DNA of 53,260 nt from Brevibacillus formosus (GTDB lineage: Bacteria > Bacillota > Bacilli > Brevibacillales > Brevibacillaceae): the NCBI RefSeq assembly GCF_003013405.1, contig NZ_PXZL01000035.1:1-53260 (forward strand), read 5' to 3'. The notes below the pieces were generated by a model. It made no database searches. It was not told the DNA's origin and worked only from the letters and a program-made list of their open reading frames with translations. Both the position numbers and the translations under genes were made by a program. Positions within the stretch are counted from its first letter, which is position 1. Each line of letters begins with the position of its first letter. Positions 16,511 through 25,134 of this stretch are shown here, piece by piece.

Positions 16511-16552
16511 GAAAAAGACCTCGCACTCTTCGTAAGAGGACAAGGTCTTTGG
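16511..16552 (-). terminator. Terminator of the PrsA-like gene
   Basis: In minus-strand reading, AAAGACCT (16550-16543) pairs with AGGTCTTT (16521-16514), with an inner CTCTT/AAGAG stem, followed by TTTTTC. Confidence 0.85.
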
Positions 16553-16565
16553 TATAAGTTCTACA

Positions 16566-17210
16566 CTATGGAGCAGGTGTTTGTGCATCACCTGGCACTG
16601 CTGCATCGTCAAAGGAAGGATCGTACCATTCTACTTTGTGTTTATCCTGAAGCGTATTTAACCAGGTACCGTAATTCTGACTGCGATTTTGGTCGGTCAG
16701 CATCATCTTGATCTGATCTTTGACTTTATCAAACTCAGGTGTCGGTGACCCCAGCTGTGCTTTATTTGTATCGTAGTAGGTTTTGATTTGCTCCTCGGTA
16801 ACCGGGAATGCTTTATCCAACAACTTATCCCGTGTCATGAGCACGTTCAACTTATCCCGTAGCTGTGCCTCGGTCATTCCCATACTCTTCAAGTAGTTTT
16901 GGAATGCCTCAGGTGAACCTACCTGTTGTTTCATTGAATCAATCTCTTTATTCATATCTTCTTGCGTCACCGCGACGTTTTGCGTCTTGGCTTCCTGCTT
17001 GATTAACGTTTCCGCAACAAGTTCATGTATCGTTTGTTTTCCGTACGTTTTCTTCATTTCACCGTAAAGCTGATTTTGCGTAATGGAGGTATCGCCAGCC
17101 GTTACCAATACAGGGTCATTGCCTTTTGCCCACGATTGATAAAAACCTAAAACAGCTAACCCCGTTAATAATATGGCAACCGAAAGCATGGAAAGATCAA
17201 ACTTCTTCAC
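16566..17210 (-). CDS. PrsA/SurA-like extracytoplasmic chaperone lacking a PPIase domain
   Basis: This 214-residue protein has one N-terminal membrane anchor (residues about 7-26) without a lipobox Cys. A SurA/PrsA-type chaperone domain follows, with VTAGDTSITQNQLYGEMKKT and a tail typical of foldases. The segment FPVTEEQIKTYYDTNKAQLG runs straight into the C-terminal helix, so the ~90-residue parvulin domain of PrsA is absent. The start is GTG behind AGAGGA, and the gene is monocistronic with its own terminator. It probably binds unfolded exported proteins but should not isomerise proline. Confidence 0.75.
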   Translation of the reverse strand: MKKFDLSMLSVAILLTGLAVLGFYQSWAKGNDPVLVTAGDTSITQNQLYGEMKKTYGKQTIHELVAETLIKQEAKTQNVAVTQEDMNKEIDSMKQQVGSPEAFQNYLKSMGMTEAQLRDKLNVLMTRDKLLDKAFPVTEEQIKTYYDTNKAQLGSPTPEFDKVKDQIKMMLTDQNRSQNYGTWLNTLQDKHKVEWYDPSFDDAAVPGDAQTPAP

Positions 17211-17319
17211 TTGGATATCCTCTCTTTCTATAATCTGCCCTCCAAGTATAGAAAGAAGTTATGGTAGAAAAATGGAAAGCGTATTACACAACTTTTCCAC
17301 ATTCTAAACATATTATGCA

Positions 17320-17739
17320 CTACATAAAAAATCGGGTAAAAAAAGAGGAGAGAACGGAGGCGATGACAGGACCTAAAACTGCCCAAACCTGTAAAAATCG
17401 TTCTTGCTTCCTGTCTTTTTCTACTTCCATAGACTGAGCGAGTGCTTCCTTGTCCCGATTTTCGTTAGACAGTAATTGCAAGATAATATCTTTGTCTTTT
17501 TCCGTCTTCTCTGCTTTCGTTTCTAACTCAGTCTGTAGCTTGTTCAAAACTTGCAGTACATCATAACGCACATCCTCCATGCGTCCCAATCGATGTTCAA
17601 TTCGTTCCAACCACTTCGTGACGACTATCATTTGTCCCTCAAGCTGATCAATTCGTTCGTCGAATTTGTCTAATTTCATATAGATACGTTGTATATGCTG
17701 ATCTATATCTTTCTGATTTTCATACGGTCCCGCTGTCAT
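17320..17739 (-). CDS. Coiled-coil, tail-anchored membrane protein (XhlA-like)
   Basis: This ~139-residue protein is rich in charged heptads from about residue 8 to 105 (QLEGQMIVVTKWLERIEHRL and neighbours), ending in one membrane helix and the tail SSFFTRFFM. The layout resembles haemolysin XhlA-type proteins of phage-derived lysis cassettes, but no other phage gene is nearby. A GTG at 17748 is possible, but GGAGG is best spaced for the ATG at 17739. Function unknown. Confidence 0.6.
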   Translation of the reverse strand: MTAGPYENQKDIDQHIQRIYMKLDKFDERIDQLEGQMIVVTKWLERIEHRLGRMEDVRYDVLQVLNKLQTELETKAEKTEKDKDIILQLLSNENRDKEALAQSMEVEKDRKQERFLQVWAVLGPVIASVLSSFFTRFFM

Positions 17740-17957
17740 AGATTCCACCTCCCCCGTCCGTCCCTTATACTCCTTGTTTATGTAGCGGAGAGGAGCATTG
17801 CTTGTACGGTTATCCTACTTTGTTCAGTCTCGTGTAAAAAAAGGCGGCAAACAAATGTATTTCCAAATCCTGAATTCAGCTAAAATAGATGGAAGACTAT
17901 CTAGCATTTCTCTCAAATAAACGGGGACATGACCGTTTATTCATAAAGGAGGATACC

Positions 17958-18701
17958 ATGACAACCTTGTTGGAGGTAAAAGGGGTAACGGGTGGGTACT
18001 CTTACAACCACGCTGTAATCAAAGACGTCTCCTTTCACATACGCGAAAAAGAAATTGTGGCGCTAATCGGGCTGAATGGAGCAGGCAAAAGCACGACAAT
18101 CAAGCATATTTTAGGACTCTTGGAACCAATCGCAGGCGAAATCAGCATTGCGGGGAAGACCTTTCAATCCGATCCCGAAAACTATCGTTTGTCTTACGGG
18201 TATATCCCGGAGTCTCCCATTTATTACGAAGAGCTTACGCTGTGGGAGCATATCGAGTTAATGGCCATGAGCCACGGGCTGGACCAGGAAATTTTTTATG
18301 AACGGGCACGTCCTCTCTTAAAAGAATTCCGCATGGAGGAAATGAAGGACCGATTTCCCCAGCAGTTTTCCAAAGGGATGCGCCAAAAGCTCATGATCAT
18401 GATGGCGTTGCTCGTACAACCGCCTCTGTACATCGTGGATGAACCGATCCTGGGTCTGGACCCTCTGGGGATTCGCTCTCTTCTCACGTGGTTGAACCGT
18501 TGCAAGGAGCAAGGGGCTGGCATTTTGATGTCCACGCATATTTTGGCGACCGCCGAGAAGCATTGTGACCGATTCATCATTTTGCACAAAGGCGAGATTA
18601 GAGCCCAAGGAACGCTTGAGGAGCTTCGGCATATAACAGGGCTCCCAGATAGCTCCTTGGACGACATATACTTGCATATCGTAGAGGATGACGGCCAGTG
18701 A
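17958..18701 (+). CDS. ecsA: ABC transporter ATP-binding protein EcsA
   Basis: This 247-residue ATPase has Walker A GLNGAGKST near residue 41, the signature FSKGMRQKL in place of LSGGQ, and Walker B LYIVDEPILGLDP. The size and its permease partner match EcsA of Bacillus, which with EcsB affects secretion, intramembrane proteolysis by RasP and competence. A frame opens at 17889, but AAAGGAGG lies 5 bases before the ATG at 17958. Its stop overlaps the ecsB GTG start by GTGA. Confidence 0.87.
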   Translation: MTTLLEVKGVTGGYSYNHAVIKDVSFHIREKEIVALIGLNGAGKSTTIKHILGLLEPIAGEISIAGKTFQSDPENYRLSYGYIPESPIYYEELTLWEHIELMAMSHGLDQEIFYERARPLLKEFRMEEMKDRFPQQFSKGMRQKLMIMMALLVQPPLYIVDEPILGLDPLGIRSLLTWLNRCKEQGAGILMSTHILATAEKHCDRFIILHKGEIRAQGTLEELRHITGLPDSSLDDIYLHIVEDDGQ

Positions 18702-19837
18702 AAATAGACGTAGATCAATTATTTCGCAAACGGTTCCATGTCTTTTCGGTAGAATTCATTAGGTATGCCCAGTACATGGCGAATGGCGGATTGGCGTTCG
18801 TCGGAATTTTTTTGATGGGGTTGCTCGCCTTCTACTACCGCAGCATCATCGCGATGATTCCACCCTGGTTCCCTTTGCCGTATGCTATGGCCCTCGTGAT
18901 TGCTTTTATCGTGGTGAAAAGCCCCCTGCGCACGTTTTTGCTGGAAGCGGATTTGCTTTTTTTGACTCCGCATGAAGTAAGACTGGATCGCTATTTCCGG
19001 AAGGCGCTCGTTTACAATTTTGCCATTCAGAGCATGGTGGTGTTTATCGTCCTGCTCCTGCTCATGCCTATGTATACAGGGGTCGTAGGCGCTCAAGGCG
19101 TGCAGCTGTGGGTTTATTGGGGCATTCCCCTGCTCTTGAAGGGCTGGAATATTTACAGCAATTGGACGTTCTTGCGTTTGCCGGATCAGAAGAATATCGG
19201 ATTCTATACACTCGCTCGATTTGTCTTTTCTTACATCCTCCTCGCTTGGGTATTAAGTGAAGGACAATTCTTACGGTTAGGTCCTATCCCATTTGGTGTT
19301 CTGATCTGTGCTGCGCTCTTGATCTGGCTCCATTCGCGAATGTTGACCTATAAGAAAAAACATTCCCTACAATGGTATCGCCTGCTGGCCATCGAGAGCG
19401 GCTTGCGTCACCGCTTTTATCAGTTCGTGAACAACTTCAGGGATGTCCCTGCCATGCAGCACCAGGTGAAGTCGCGCCCGTGGCTCATTGCCTTGACGAA
19501 GCTGCTGCCTTACCGTCAATCAACAGCAGGACATCATCTGTTTACCAAAAAATTTATTCGCTCTGGTGACTTTGCGGGCATTTATTTCAGACTCCTCCTG
19601 CTGTCAGGCTTCGTCGTTCTCATATTGCCCGGTCCCTATGCAAAAATCATTGCTGGCCTGCTCTTTCTCTTCATGACAGCCAGCCAGATCGGCAGCCTCT
19701 GGCGCCACCAGCAAAAGCGCAACGGGTATTCGATCTTTCCGATTCGGGATGGTCAGATGAGACAGGCTTTTAGCTGGCTGCGTATGGTGCTATTGGGCGT
19801 GCACGGTGTAGTTCTAGTGCTTATTGGAATTTTGTAG
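18698..19837 (+). CDS. ecsB: ABC transporter permease EcsB
   Basis: This 379-residue integral membrane protein has about ten helices in two blocks (residues ~25-200 and ~285-379) and a central cytoplasmic stretch. LEADLLFLTPHEVRLD near residue 85 is a family landmark. It starts at a GTG overlapping the ecsA stop. No ecsC follows; the next sequence is the structured repeat and a convergent chemoreceptor gene. The exported substrate of Ecs is not established in any species I can name from sequence. Confidence 0.87.
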   Translation: MKIDVDQLFRKRFHVFSVEFIRYAQYMANGGLAFVGIFLMGLLAFYYRSIIAMIPPWFPLPYAMALVIAFIVVKSPLRTFLLEADLLFLTPHEVRLDRYFRKALVYNFAIQSMVVFIVLLLLMPMYTGVVGAQGVQLWVYWGIPLLLKGWNIYSNWTFLRLPDQKNIGFYTLARFVFSYILLAWVLSEGQFLRLGPIPFGVLICAALLIWLHSRMLTYKKKHSLQWYRLLAIESGLRHRFYQFVNNFRDVPAMQHQVKSRPWLIALTKLLPYRQSTAGHHLFTKKFIRSGDFAGIYFRLLLLSGFVVLILPGPYAKIIAGLLFLFMTASQIGSLWRHQQKRNGYSIFPIRDGQMRQAFSWLRMVLLGVHGVVLVLIGIL

Positions 19838-19868
19838 TGTAAGCTTGCCGTTACATAAAAAGTCGCGT

Positions 19869-20069
19869 GGAAGAAGCGCATTTCCAGTCCAAGCGCCTCT
19901 GGAGCCCGACCCAGCTCTGGAATAAATAGCGGGGAATTTAAGCTTCACTTATGGAATACCTCATTGAAACTTCTACGTTTGAAGCGCTCCCGCTATTTAT
20001 TCCGGAGCGGACAGTCTTCACCCCTTGCGGGGCGGAGGCCGAAGCGTAGACTGGAAATGCGCTTCTTCC
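19869..20069. repeat. Structured intergenic repeat, copy 2
   Basis: This 201 bp element is bounded by a perfect 21 bp inverted repeat (19869-19889 and 20049-20069). Its inner stem GGAATAAATAGCGGG pairs perfectly with CCCGCTATTTATTCC. It is homologous over its length to 7641-7843 in the same orientation relative to the plus strand. It lies between the 3' ends of convergent genes ecsB and the chemoreceptor. In both copies the left edge reads CGTGG and the right edge runs into CTTCCC-CTCC-like sequence, so the true element may be slightly longer. Confidence 0.85.
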
Positions 20070-20084
20070 CTCCACTACAGCTAC

Positions 20085-20135
20085 AAAAAAACAGCTCTTC
20101 TTGGCAACATCCTGCCAGTAGAAGAGCTGTTTTTT
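20085..20135. terminator. Bidirectional terminator between ecsB and the chemoreceptor
   Basis: ACAGCTCTTC (20091-20100) pairs with GAAGAGCTGT (20121-20130). A-run and T-run flank both sides, so it can end transcripts from either strand. Confidence 0.9.
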
Positions 20136-20157
20136 AATTATTGATAAAGTAATTCAT

Positions 20158-21882
20158 CTACAGTCGGAACATATCCACCTTGCTTCGCAGCTCCTGAATA
20201 CTGTCTGTCACCTGCTCCGTTTCAGATACGAACTGATCAACGTTTCCACTGACCTCATGCATCGTAGCAGATACTTCTTCGGTGGCTGCTGCTGTTTGTT
20301 CCGAGATGGCAGTAACCGTCAACACGGATTCATTCACCTTGTTCTGACCTTGCTTCATCGTCTCTACACTTGCCATAACATTCGCAAGCGACGTCTTCAA
20401 GGTATGCGTCATGTCAGACAGCGCCGTAATGCCTTGCGTGACGGAATCCAAACGCTCTGTACCCGCATTGTAGCGATCCAGCGTCGCATTTGTCTTTTCC
20501 GTAGCTTGTCTTACCTGATCTTGAATGTCTTTGATGCTCTCCTGAATGACGTGGGTCGCCGCACCCGTCTGTTCAGCCAGCTTGCGAACTTCTCCCGCTA
20601 CCACAGCGAAGCCTCTGCCCGCTTCGCCAGCACGCGCACTCTCGATGGCTGCATTCAATGCCAACAGATTGGTTTGTCCGGCGATTTGCTGAATCGTTTC
20701 AATCACGTCGTTAATTCGGCTGGATTTTTCTTCGAGAATCGCCATTGTATTTTGCACTTCATGAAATTGTTTGTTCGTCTCTGTTCCATCTGCCAAAAAC
20801 TCTTGCAATACTTTGTAGCTGCTCTCTCCGATATCAGACACGCGATTGGATACTGCATCCATCTCGTCAATCGCTGTATTCAATTCAGACAGCTCGCTCA
20901 AGAATTCTTGAACCGTCTGCACCGTCATCTCCATCGCAGTTGCAGTCTGCTCATTCCCTTGCGCAATCTCTTGGCTGGTGACCACAATATTTTTGTTTTG
21001 CTCGCGGACAGAATTGGCACCTTCCCGAATGGAATTAGCCATGCTGTCGATACGCTCCGTTGTCTCTTTTACTCCGCCAATGATTTGACGAAGCTGTGCC
21101 GTCATCTCACCAAAAGCAACAACAATTCGGCCAATCTCGTCTTTTTTGTTGGAAACAGAAATCTCTGTCGACGTGAGATCACCGGAAGCAATACGCATAG
21201 ACGCCTCTTGTACAACTTGCAGTGGTCGCAGCATCTTTTTGATCAAGAAGAATACAGCAACCAAAGCAATAATCGTTACGACGATCATAGAGATAATGAT
21301 TCGTGGCATGGTTTCATCCAAAACCTGATCATTAATCAGCTCCACTTTGTCTGCCGCAGTATCTACACCCAGCACAGCAATCACTTGACCAGATGAATCT
21401 TCAATCGGTGCGAATGCACTCAGGTAGTCTCCGTACACAGGGTCTTTGACAATTGGCGTACTGTTCGATCCGCCTGCCAGAACAGGAGCAATATCAGCCA
21501 TGCCGGTAGAAGTCGTCTCTTGACCGATTGCAGCCGCCCCCTCTGCTCCTTTCTCCGTTCCATCCACCATAATCTTTACCTTTTCACCGTCTGTATGAAG
21601 AATATAAACATAAAGGGCACCTGTTTTTTGGGTGTACTCAAGCAACAAATTTCGGATCGACCAGTAGTCGTCAGATTCTTGTGGCTGAGATATAAATTTC
21701 GCTATCTTCTCTGAATCAAGCCCCTGGGAGATATGCAATGCTGTGTTGATGCTTGAGCGCGAGAGTGTCTTTTCAACAGTGGCTACGCTGTTTTCGTAAA
21801 TCATGATAATATTGATTGCCATCATGACGGCAATGATCACCGCTACAAGAGCAACGACCCGTGTTGCCAAGCTCTTACTCAT
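20158..21882 (-). CDS. Methyl-accepting chemotaxis protein
   Basis: This 574-residue transducer has membrane helices at about 9-29 and 195-217. They flank a Cache-like extracellular sensor with VYILHTDGEKVKIMVDG and VIAVLGVDT, which are features of single-Cache domains. A HAMP domain follows (LRPLQVVQEASMRIASGDL), then a long signalling coiled coil with the tip ESARAGEAGRGFAVVAGEVR that binds CheA/CheW. An AAGGAG site precedes the ATG. The gene is transcribed alone. Ligand not predictable. Confidence 0.94.
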   Translation of the reverse strand: MSKSLATRVVALVAVIIAVMMAINIIMIYENSVATVEKTLSRSSINTALHISQGLDSEKIAKFISQPQESDDYWSIRNLLLEYTQKTGALYVYILHTDGEKVKIMVDGTEKGAEGAAAIGQETTSTGMADIAPVLAGGSNSTPIVKDPVYGDYLSAFAPIEDSSGQVIAVLGVDTAADKVELINDQVLDETMPRIIISMIVVTIIALVAVFFLIKKMLRPLQVVQEASMRIASGDLTSTEISVSNKKDEIGRIVVAFGEMTAQLRQIIGGVKETTERIDSMANSIREGANSVREQNKNIVVTSQEIAQGNEQTATAMEMTVQTVQEFLSELSELNTAIDEMDAVSNRVSDIGESSYKVLQEFLADGTETNKQFHEVQNTMAILEEKSSRINDVIETIQQIAGQTNLLALNAAIESARAGEAGRGFAVVAGEVRKLAEQTGAATHVIQESIKDIQDQVRQATEKTNATLDRYNAGTERLDSVTQGITALSDMTHTLKTSLANVMASVETMKQGQNKVNESVLTVTAISEQTAAATEEVSATMHEVSGNVDQFVSETEQVTDSIQELRSKVDMFRL

Positions 21883-21921
21883 CCTGTTTCACTTCTCCTT
21901 CGCCGGTTACGATATGTGAAT

Positions 21922-21950
21922 AAAAAAAGCACCCAAAAAAGGGTGCTTTT
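21922..21950 (-). terminator. Terminator of the methyltransferase gene
   Basis: In minus-strand reading, AGCACCC pairs with GGGTGCT around a six-T loop (21947-21928), followed by TTTTTT. Confidence 0.85.
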
Positions 21951-21996
21951 CCTAAACACTCCCTACCAGTCTTATCGACAATCGGTAGTGATTTAA

Positions 21997-22761
21997 TTAG
22001 GACTTTTGTTGGGCAATCATGAGGAATCGATGGGTAGGAATATCGATGTACCCGACCAATTCTATTTTCTTATGCAGATCGAGCAAGGCGTCGGCATACT
22101 TTTCTACAGTAAAGTCGCGAATCTGCCATTCGATAGCCTTTAGGTAGTAAACAATGGCACCTATGTCGTAGAAACGGGAAAAGCTCATTTCCTCTCTTTG
22201 CTCCACAATCGTAAGACCGGCTTCCTCCAGTTCGTTCACTGCATAGGCCAAATTCCAGTGCAAGTAATCTGGCGGAATGGGAGCGCCCAACAATCGGTTC
22301 AGATCGAGATTGTCTTGACCGCCTACTTGCTGAGTAACAAATATGCCCCCTGGCTTCAACAGGCGCTTCATTTCAGACGGCAAATAAGCTTCATGGCGAT
22401 TGATAATCAAGTCGAGTGATTGATCCTCAAATGGCAATATTTCTTCCCCATCTACTGGAAACACCCGAACACCCAATGGCTCCAGATTGGCTTTTGCCAC
22501 CGCTACATTCGGCTCATAGCCTTCTGTCGCATACGTCTGCGGAGGGAACGGCGCAAGCGTAGAAAACAGTTCTCCACCACCTGTTCCCATTTCCAGCATA
22601 GAGCGAATCCCTTGCATGTTCTTTTTCACAATATTTACGTAGTTCCAGCCAAGTGGTGCATCCTGCATCCTGCCTGTCGCAGTCAATCTGGCAAAATCCC
22701 ACCCAGCGAATGGTGCCTCCACTTCCTCTTGAAAGCTTTTGATCCAATCCTTATTTTCCAT
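21997..22761 (-). CDS. SAM-dependent methyltransferase
   Basis: This 254-residue class I methyltransferase has motif I LEMGTGGGELFSTLAP near residues 56-71, the acidic residue after strand 2 in TEGYEPN, DGEEILPFEDQSLDLIINRH, and RLLKPGGIFVTQQVGG in the post-motif region. The C-terminal part with IVYYLKAIEWQIRDF resembles the RlmA/UbiE-like group of small-molecule methyltransferases. AGGAG lies before the ATG. It is divergent from the multicopper-oxidase-like gene. Substrate unknown. Confidence 0.88.
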   Translation of the reverse strand: MENKDWIKSFQEEVEAPFAGWDFARLTATGRMQDAPLGWNYVNIVKKNMQGIRSMLEMGTGGGELFSTLAPFPPQTYATEGYEPNVAVAKANLEPLGVRVFPVDGEEILPFEDQSLDLIINRHEAYLPSEMKRLLKPGGIFVTQQVGGQDNLDLNRLLGAPIPPDYLHWNLAYAVNELEEAGLTIVEQREEMSFSRFYDIGAIVYYLKAIEWQIRDFTVEKYADALLDLHKKIELVGYIDIPTHRFLMIAQQKS

Positions 22762-22945
22762 TTCTGTTTCTCCTCTCGTTTATACCAGTCTGTTCACTTC
22801 CAAGTCAGACGAGGCAGGAGGAGCTCGTCCTTCCCAATATACTTCTCCGACTTAAGGCGGAGGGAAAATACTGCCCCGGTACGTTTGGTCCTCAGCCGTT
22901 TCTCTATATCATTAGTATCGAACTGGTAAACAGGAGGAACTGAAC

Positions 22946-25075
22946 ATGGCTGATTTTGAAGTGCTTGCCGGGATTCACCAAGGATTGTTTCTGGTCCTTC
23001 TCATCGTCATGCTGGTCCCGACAATTATGGCAAACCAGCTCGTTTTCCGTCCGACGAAACGGGCTTTTATAAGCAGTGCTCGCATCACTTTATGTTTTTC
23101 ATGGTCGGCCCTTTTTGTATTTGCGGGGCATTTGGTGATGACGTGGGTTTTGTTTGAATCCTTTGGCTGGCTTTACATAAAGGATAAGCTGCTAGGCTTT
23201 TTGCCTTTTATTTTTGTTCCATTGCTCTGCTGCCTGCTCTCTACTTTTCCACGACTGTGGGAGCTGGCCGGGAAAGGGGGCAGAGAGTCAAGGCAGTCAG
23301 AAGTAGATACGGATTACACCAGAATTTTGTTACAAGAGAAAAATCTTACACCTGTAAAAGTAAACTCCCCGGACCTAGACGACACGTTAGATCCAGAGTG
23401 GCGAGGAGACGCATCTTGCCCCGAATTGATCGTTCCGCTGCAAGCTACCGTCTTGGGCTGTCTGATTGCACTCTTCCTTCAAATCTTTTTTCCTGCTGTT
23501 ACGTTGGAACCGTCCATCTTGTTTCTCGCTTGGGGTGTATTATTAGCCGGGGTCTCCCTGCTTTGGATTCAGCAATCGTGGCAGCATCAATACCACTCCA
23601 CTGCGGAAAACTGGGCAAAGCCGCGTCGTCTGCTCCACTTTATCCGTTTCGCTGCGTTTGTCCTGATGACTGCTTTACTTGCGGCGATCTGGGGAAATCA
23701 AGCGATGATAGCGAGCCGCCTTCCCGATCATCCATCTTTGGGAGGTCAGAATCAGGACGATCACGCTCTCCCCGATTTCGTTTTCCCTGTAAAGGCAAGT
23801 GCCCATTCGATGCCTTCCACAGGGAAAGCTAGAAGTATCGATGTATCAACAAAACCAAAACAAGGAAGCCCTGATCGAGTGTTCTCGCTGAACGCACAGA
23901 AAACAACCATCCGTCTAGCATCAGGCAAAACCGTAGAAGCATGGACCTTGAATGGACAATATCCCGGACCTGAGCTGCGTATGAAGCAAGGTGAGCTCGT
24001 CGAAATCACTCTTCTGAACAAGGATATATCGGAAGGAATAGACATCCACTGGCATGGCATGCAGACTCCCGCTAGCGATGATCGCATTACCAAAGGAGAA
24101 ACATCTGTTTTTCGTTTTCGCGCAGAACAAACAGGAACGTATTGGTATCATTCTCATCAGCAAATTCCTGAGCAGGCAGTGAACGGGTTATTCGGTGCCC
24201 TTGTGATCGAGGCAGCCGATACTACGACTACAGACGTACCCATCCGCGATATCGCCATGATTCATCACAATGACGAAAAAGCAGGCGCGACGTTAAACGG
24301 CTCAGATACGCGAAAAATCGAAACAGTTGCTCCTGGCACAACGGTTCGCCTTCGCTTTATAAACGCCGAAAATGCTCCTGTTGCCTATTTGCTGCAAGGA
24401 ACTCCTTTTCAGGTAGTAGCGATTGACGGAACCGAGGTAAACGAACCGAATTTGATCGCCAATCAAGCCTTGCAGCCGGGGGCAGGCGGTCGATACGACA
24501 TTCAGTTTACAATGCCGAATCGTCCCGTGCTATTTGCTCCAGCTGCAAACCAGCATGACAAAGGGCTGCTTTTAAGTCCAGACGGGTCCACAGATGCTGT
24601 GCCCTTCTTAAACGCAGAGCTTTCCGTCTTTGACCCTGCACGTTACGGCAGTCCGACTGCCCTTCCTTTTGATCTCTCTTCCCAGTTTGATCGGGAATAT
24701 CAACTGCTCATTGATGGTCAGTACGGGTTTTATAACGGTAAATTCGAGCGGTTGTCGACTGTAAATGGCGACTGGCTTCCTGATACACGGATGATGCTTG
24801 AAGAGGGCGATCTTATAAAGCTGACCTTCGTCAACCGCAGCTTTCAGGATCAATCGCTGTATTTGCACGGCCATCACATGCTCATCTTGAGCCGGGACGG
24901 CAAAAAAGTTACAGGAAGCCCATGGTGGACGGACACTCTCCAGGTAGCGCCAGGTGAAACCTATGAAGTTGCTTTCCGCGCGAATAATCCTGGTGTATCG
25001 ATGGAAGAGACCCTTCCTAAAGATGAAACTGCTTTTGGTATAGCCATTCCGCTCGTGTATGAAGAGCATCTCTAA
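22946..25075 (+). CDS. Membrane-fused multicopper-oxidase-like protein with degraded copper sites
   Basis: This 709-residue protein has an N-terminal module of about five to six membrane helices (to ~255) and a cupredoxin MCO part from ~315. Copper motifs 1 and 2 are intact (HWHG at H368/H370; YWYHSH with H402/H404). Motif 3, normally HPxHLHGH, reads QSLYLHGH, so the type-1 His and one type-2 His are lost. The C-terminal HCHxxxH region reads MEETLPKDETAFGI at 686-699, without Cys or His. A type-1 centre is therefore not expected. An AGGAGG site precedes the ATG. The protein continues normally to its LVYEEHL end, so no frameshift is apparent. Confidence 0.82.
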   Translation: MADFEVLAGIHQGLFLVLLIVMLVPTIMANQLVFRPTKRAFISSARITLCFSWSALFVFAGHLVMTWVLFESFGWLYIKDKLLGFLPFIFVPLLCCLLSTFPRLWELAGKGGRESRQSEVDTDYTRILLQEKNLTPVKVNSPDLDDTLDPEWRGDASCPELIVPLQATVLGCLIALFLQIFFPAVTLEPSILFLAWGVLLAGVSLLWIQQSWQHQYHSTAENWAKPRRLLHFIRFAAFVLMTALLAAIWGNQAMIASRLPDHPSLGGQNQDDHALPDFVFPVKASAHSMPSTGKARSIDVSTKPKQGSPDRVFSLNAQKTTIRLASGKTVEAWTLNGQYPGPELRMKQGELVEITLLNKDISEGIDIHWHGMQTPASDDRITKGETSVFRFRAEQTGTYWYHSHQQIPEQAVNGLFGALVIEAADTTTTDVPIRDIAMIHHNDEKAGATLNGSDTRKIETVAPGTTVRLRFINAENAPVAYLLQGTPFQVVAIDGTEVNEPNLIANQALQPGAGGRYDIQFTMPNRPVLFAPAANQHDKGLLLSPDGSTDAVPFLNAELSVFDPARYGSPTALPFDLSSQFDREYQLLIDGQYGFYNGKFERLSTVNGDWLPDTRMMLEEGDLIKLTFVNRSFQDQSLYLHGHHMLILSRDGKKVTGSPWWTDTLQVAPGETYEVAFRANNPGVSMEETLPKDETAFGIAIPLVYEEHL

Positions 25076-25078
25076 AAA

Positions 25079-25123
25079 GAAAACAGCCGTCCATAGCGAT
25101 TTTTTCGCCAGACTGCTGTTTTC
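25079..25123. terminator. Bidirectional terminator
   Basis: GAAAACAGC...GTC (25079-25091) pairs with GAC...GCTGTTTTC (25111-25123) with small bulges, followed by TTTTTT on the plus side and T-rich sequence on the minus side. It separates the copper-protein gene from the convergent VWA operon. Confidence 0.75.
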
Positions 25124-25134
25124 TTTTTTATCTA

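Noticed and set aside
17320..17739. XhlA-like protein as part of a prophage lysis cassette.
   Set aside because: No holin, endolysin or phage genes are nearby; neighbours are housekeeping genes.
20257..21396. A 379-residue open frame opposite the chemoreceptor gene.
   Set aside because: The opposite strand encodes an unmistakable HAMP and MCP signalling domain; this frame is Cys/His/Arg-rich with no known features.
24985..25075. A frameshift hiding the missing HCH copper motif of the oxidase-like protein.
   Set aside because: The sequence before and after the expected motif (NPGV...LVYE) stays in frame and aligned in length, so substitution rather than frameshift explains the loss.
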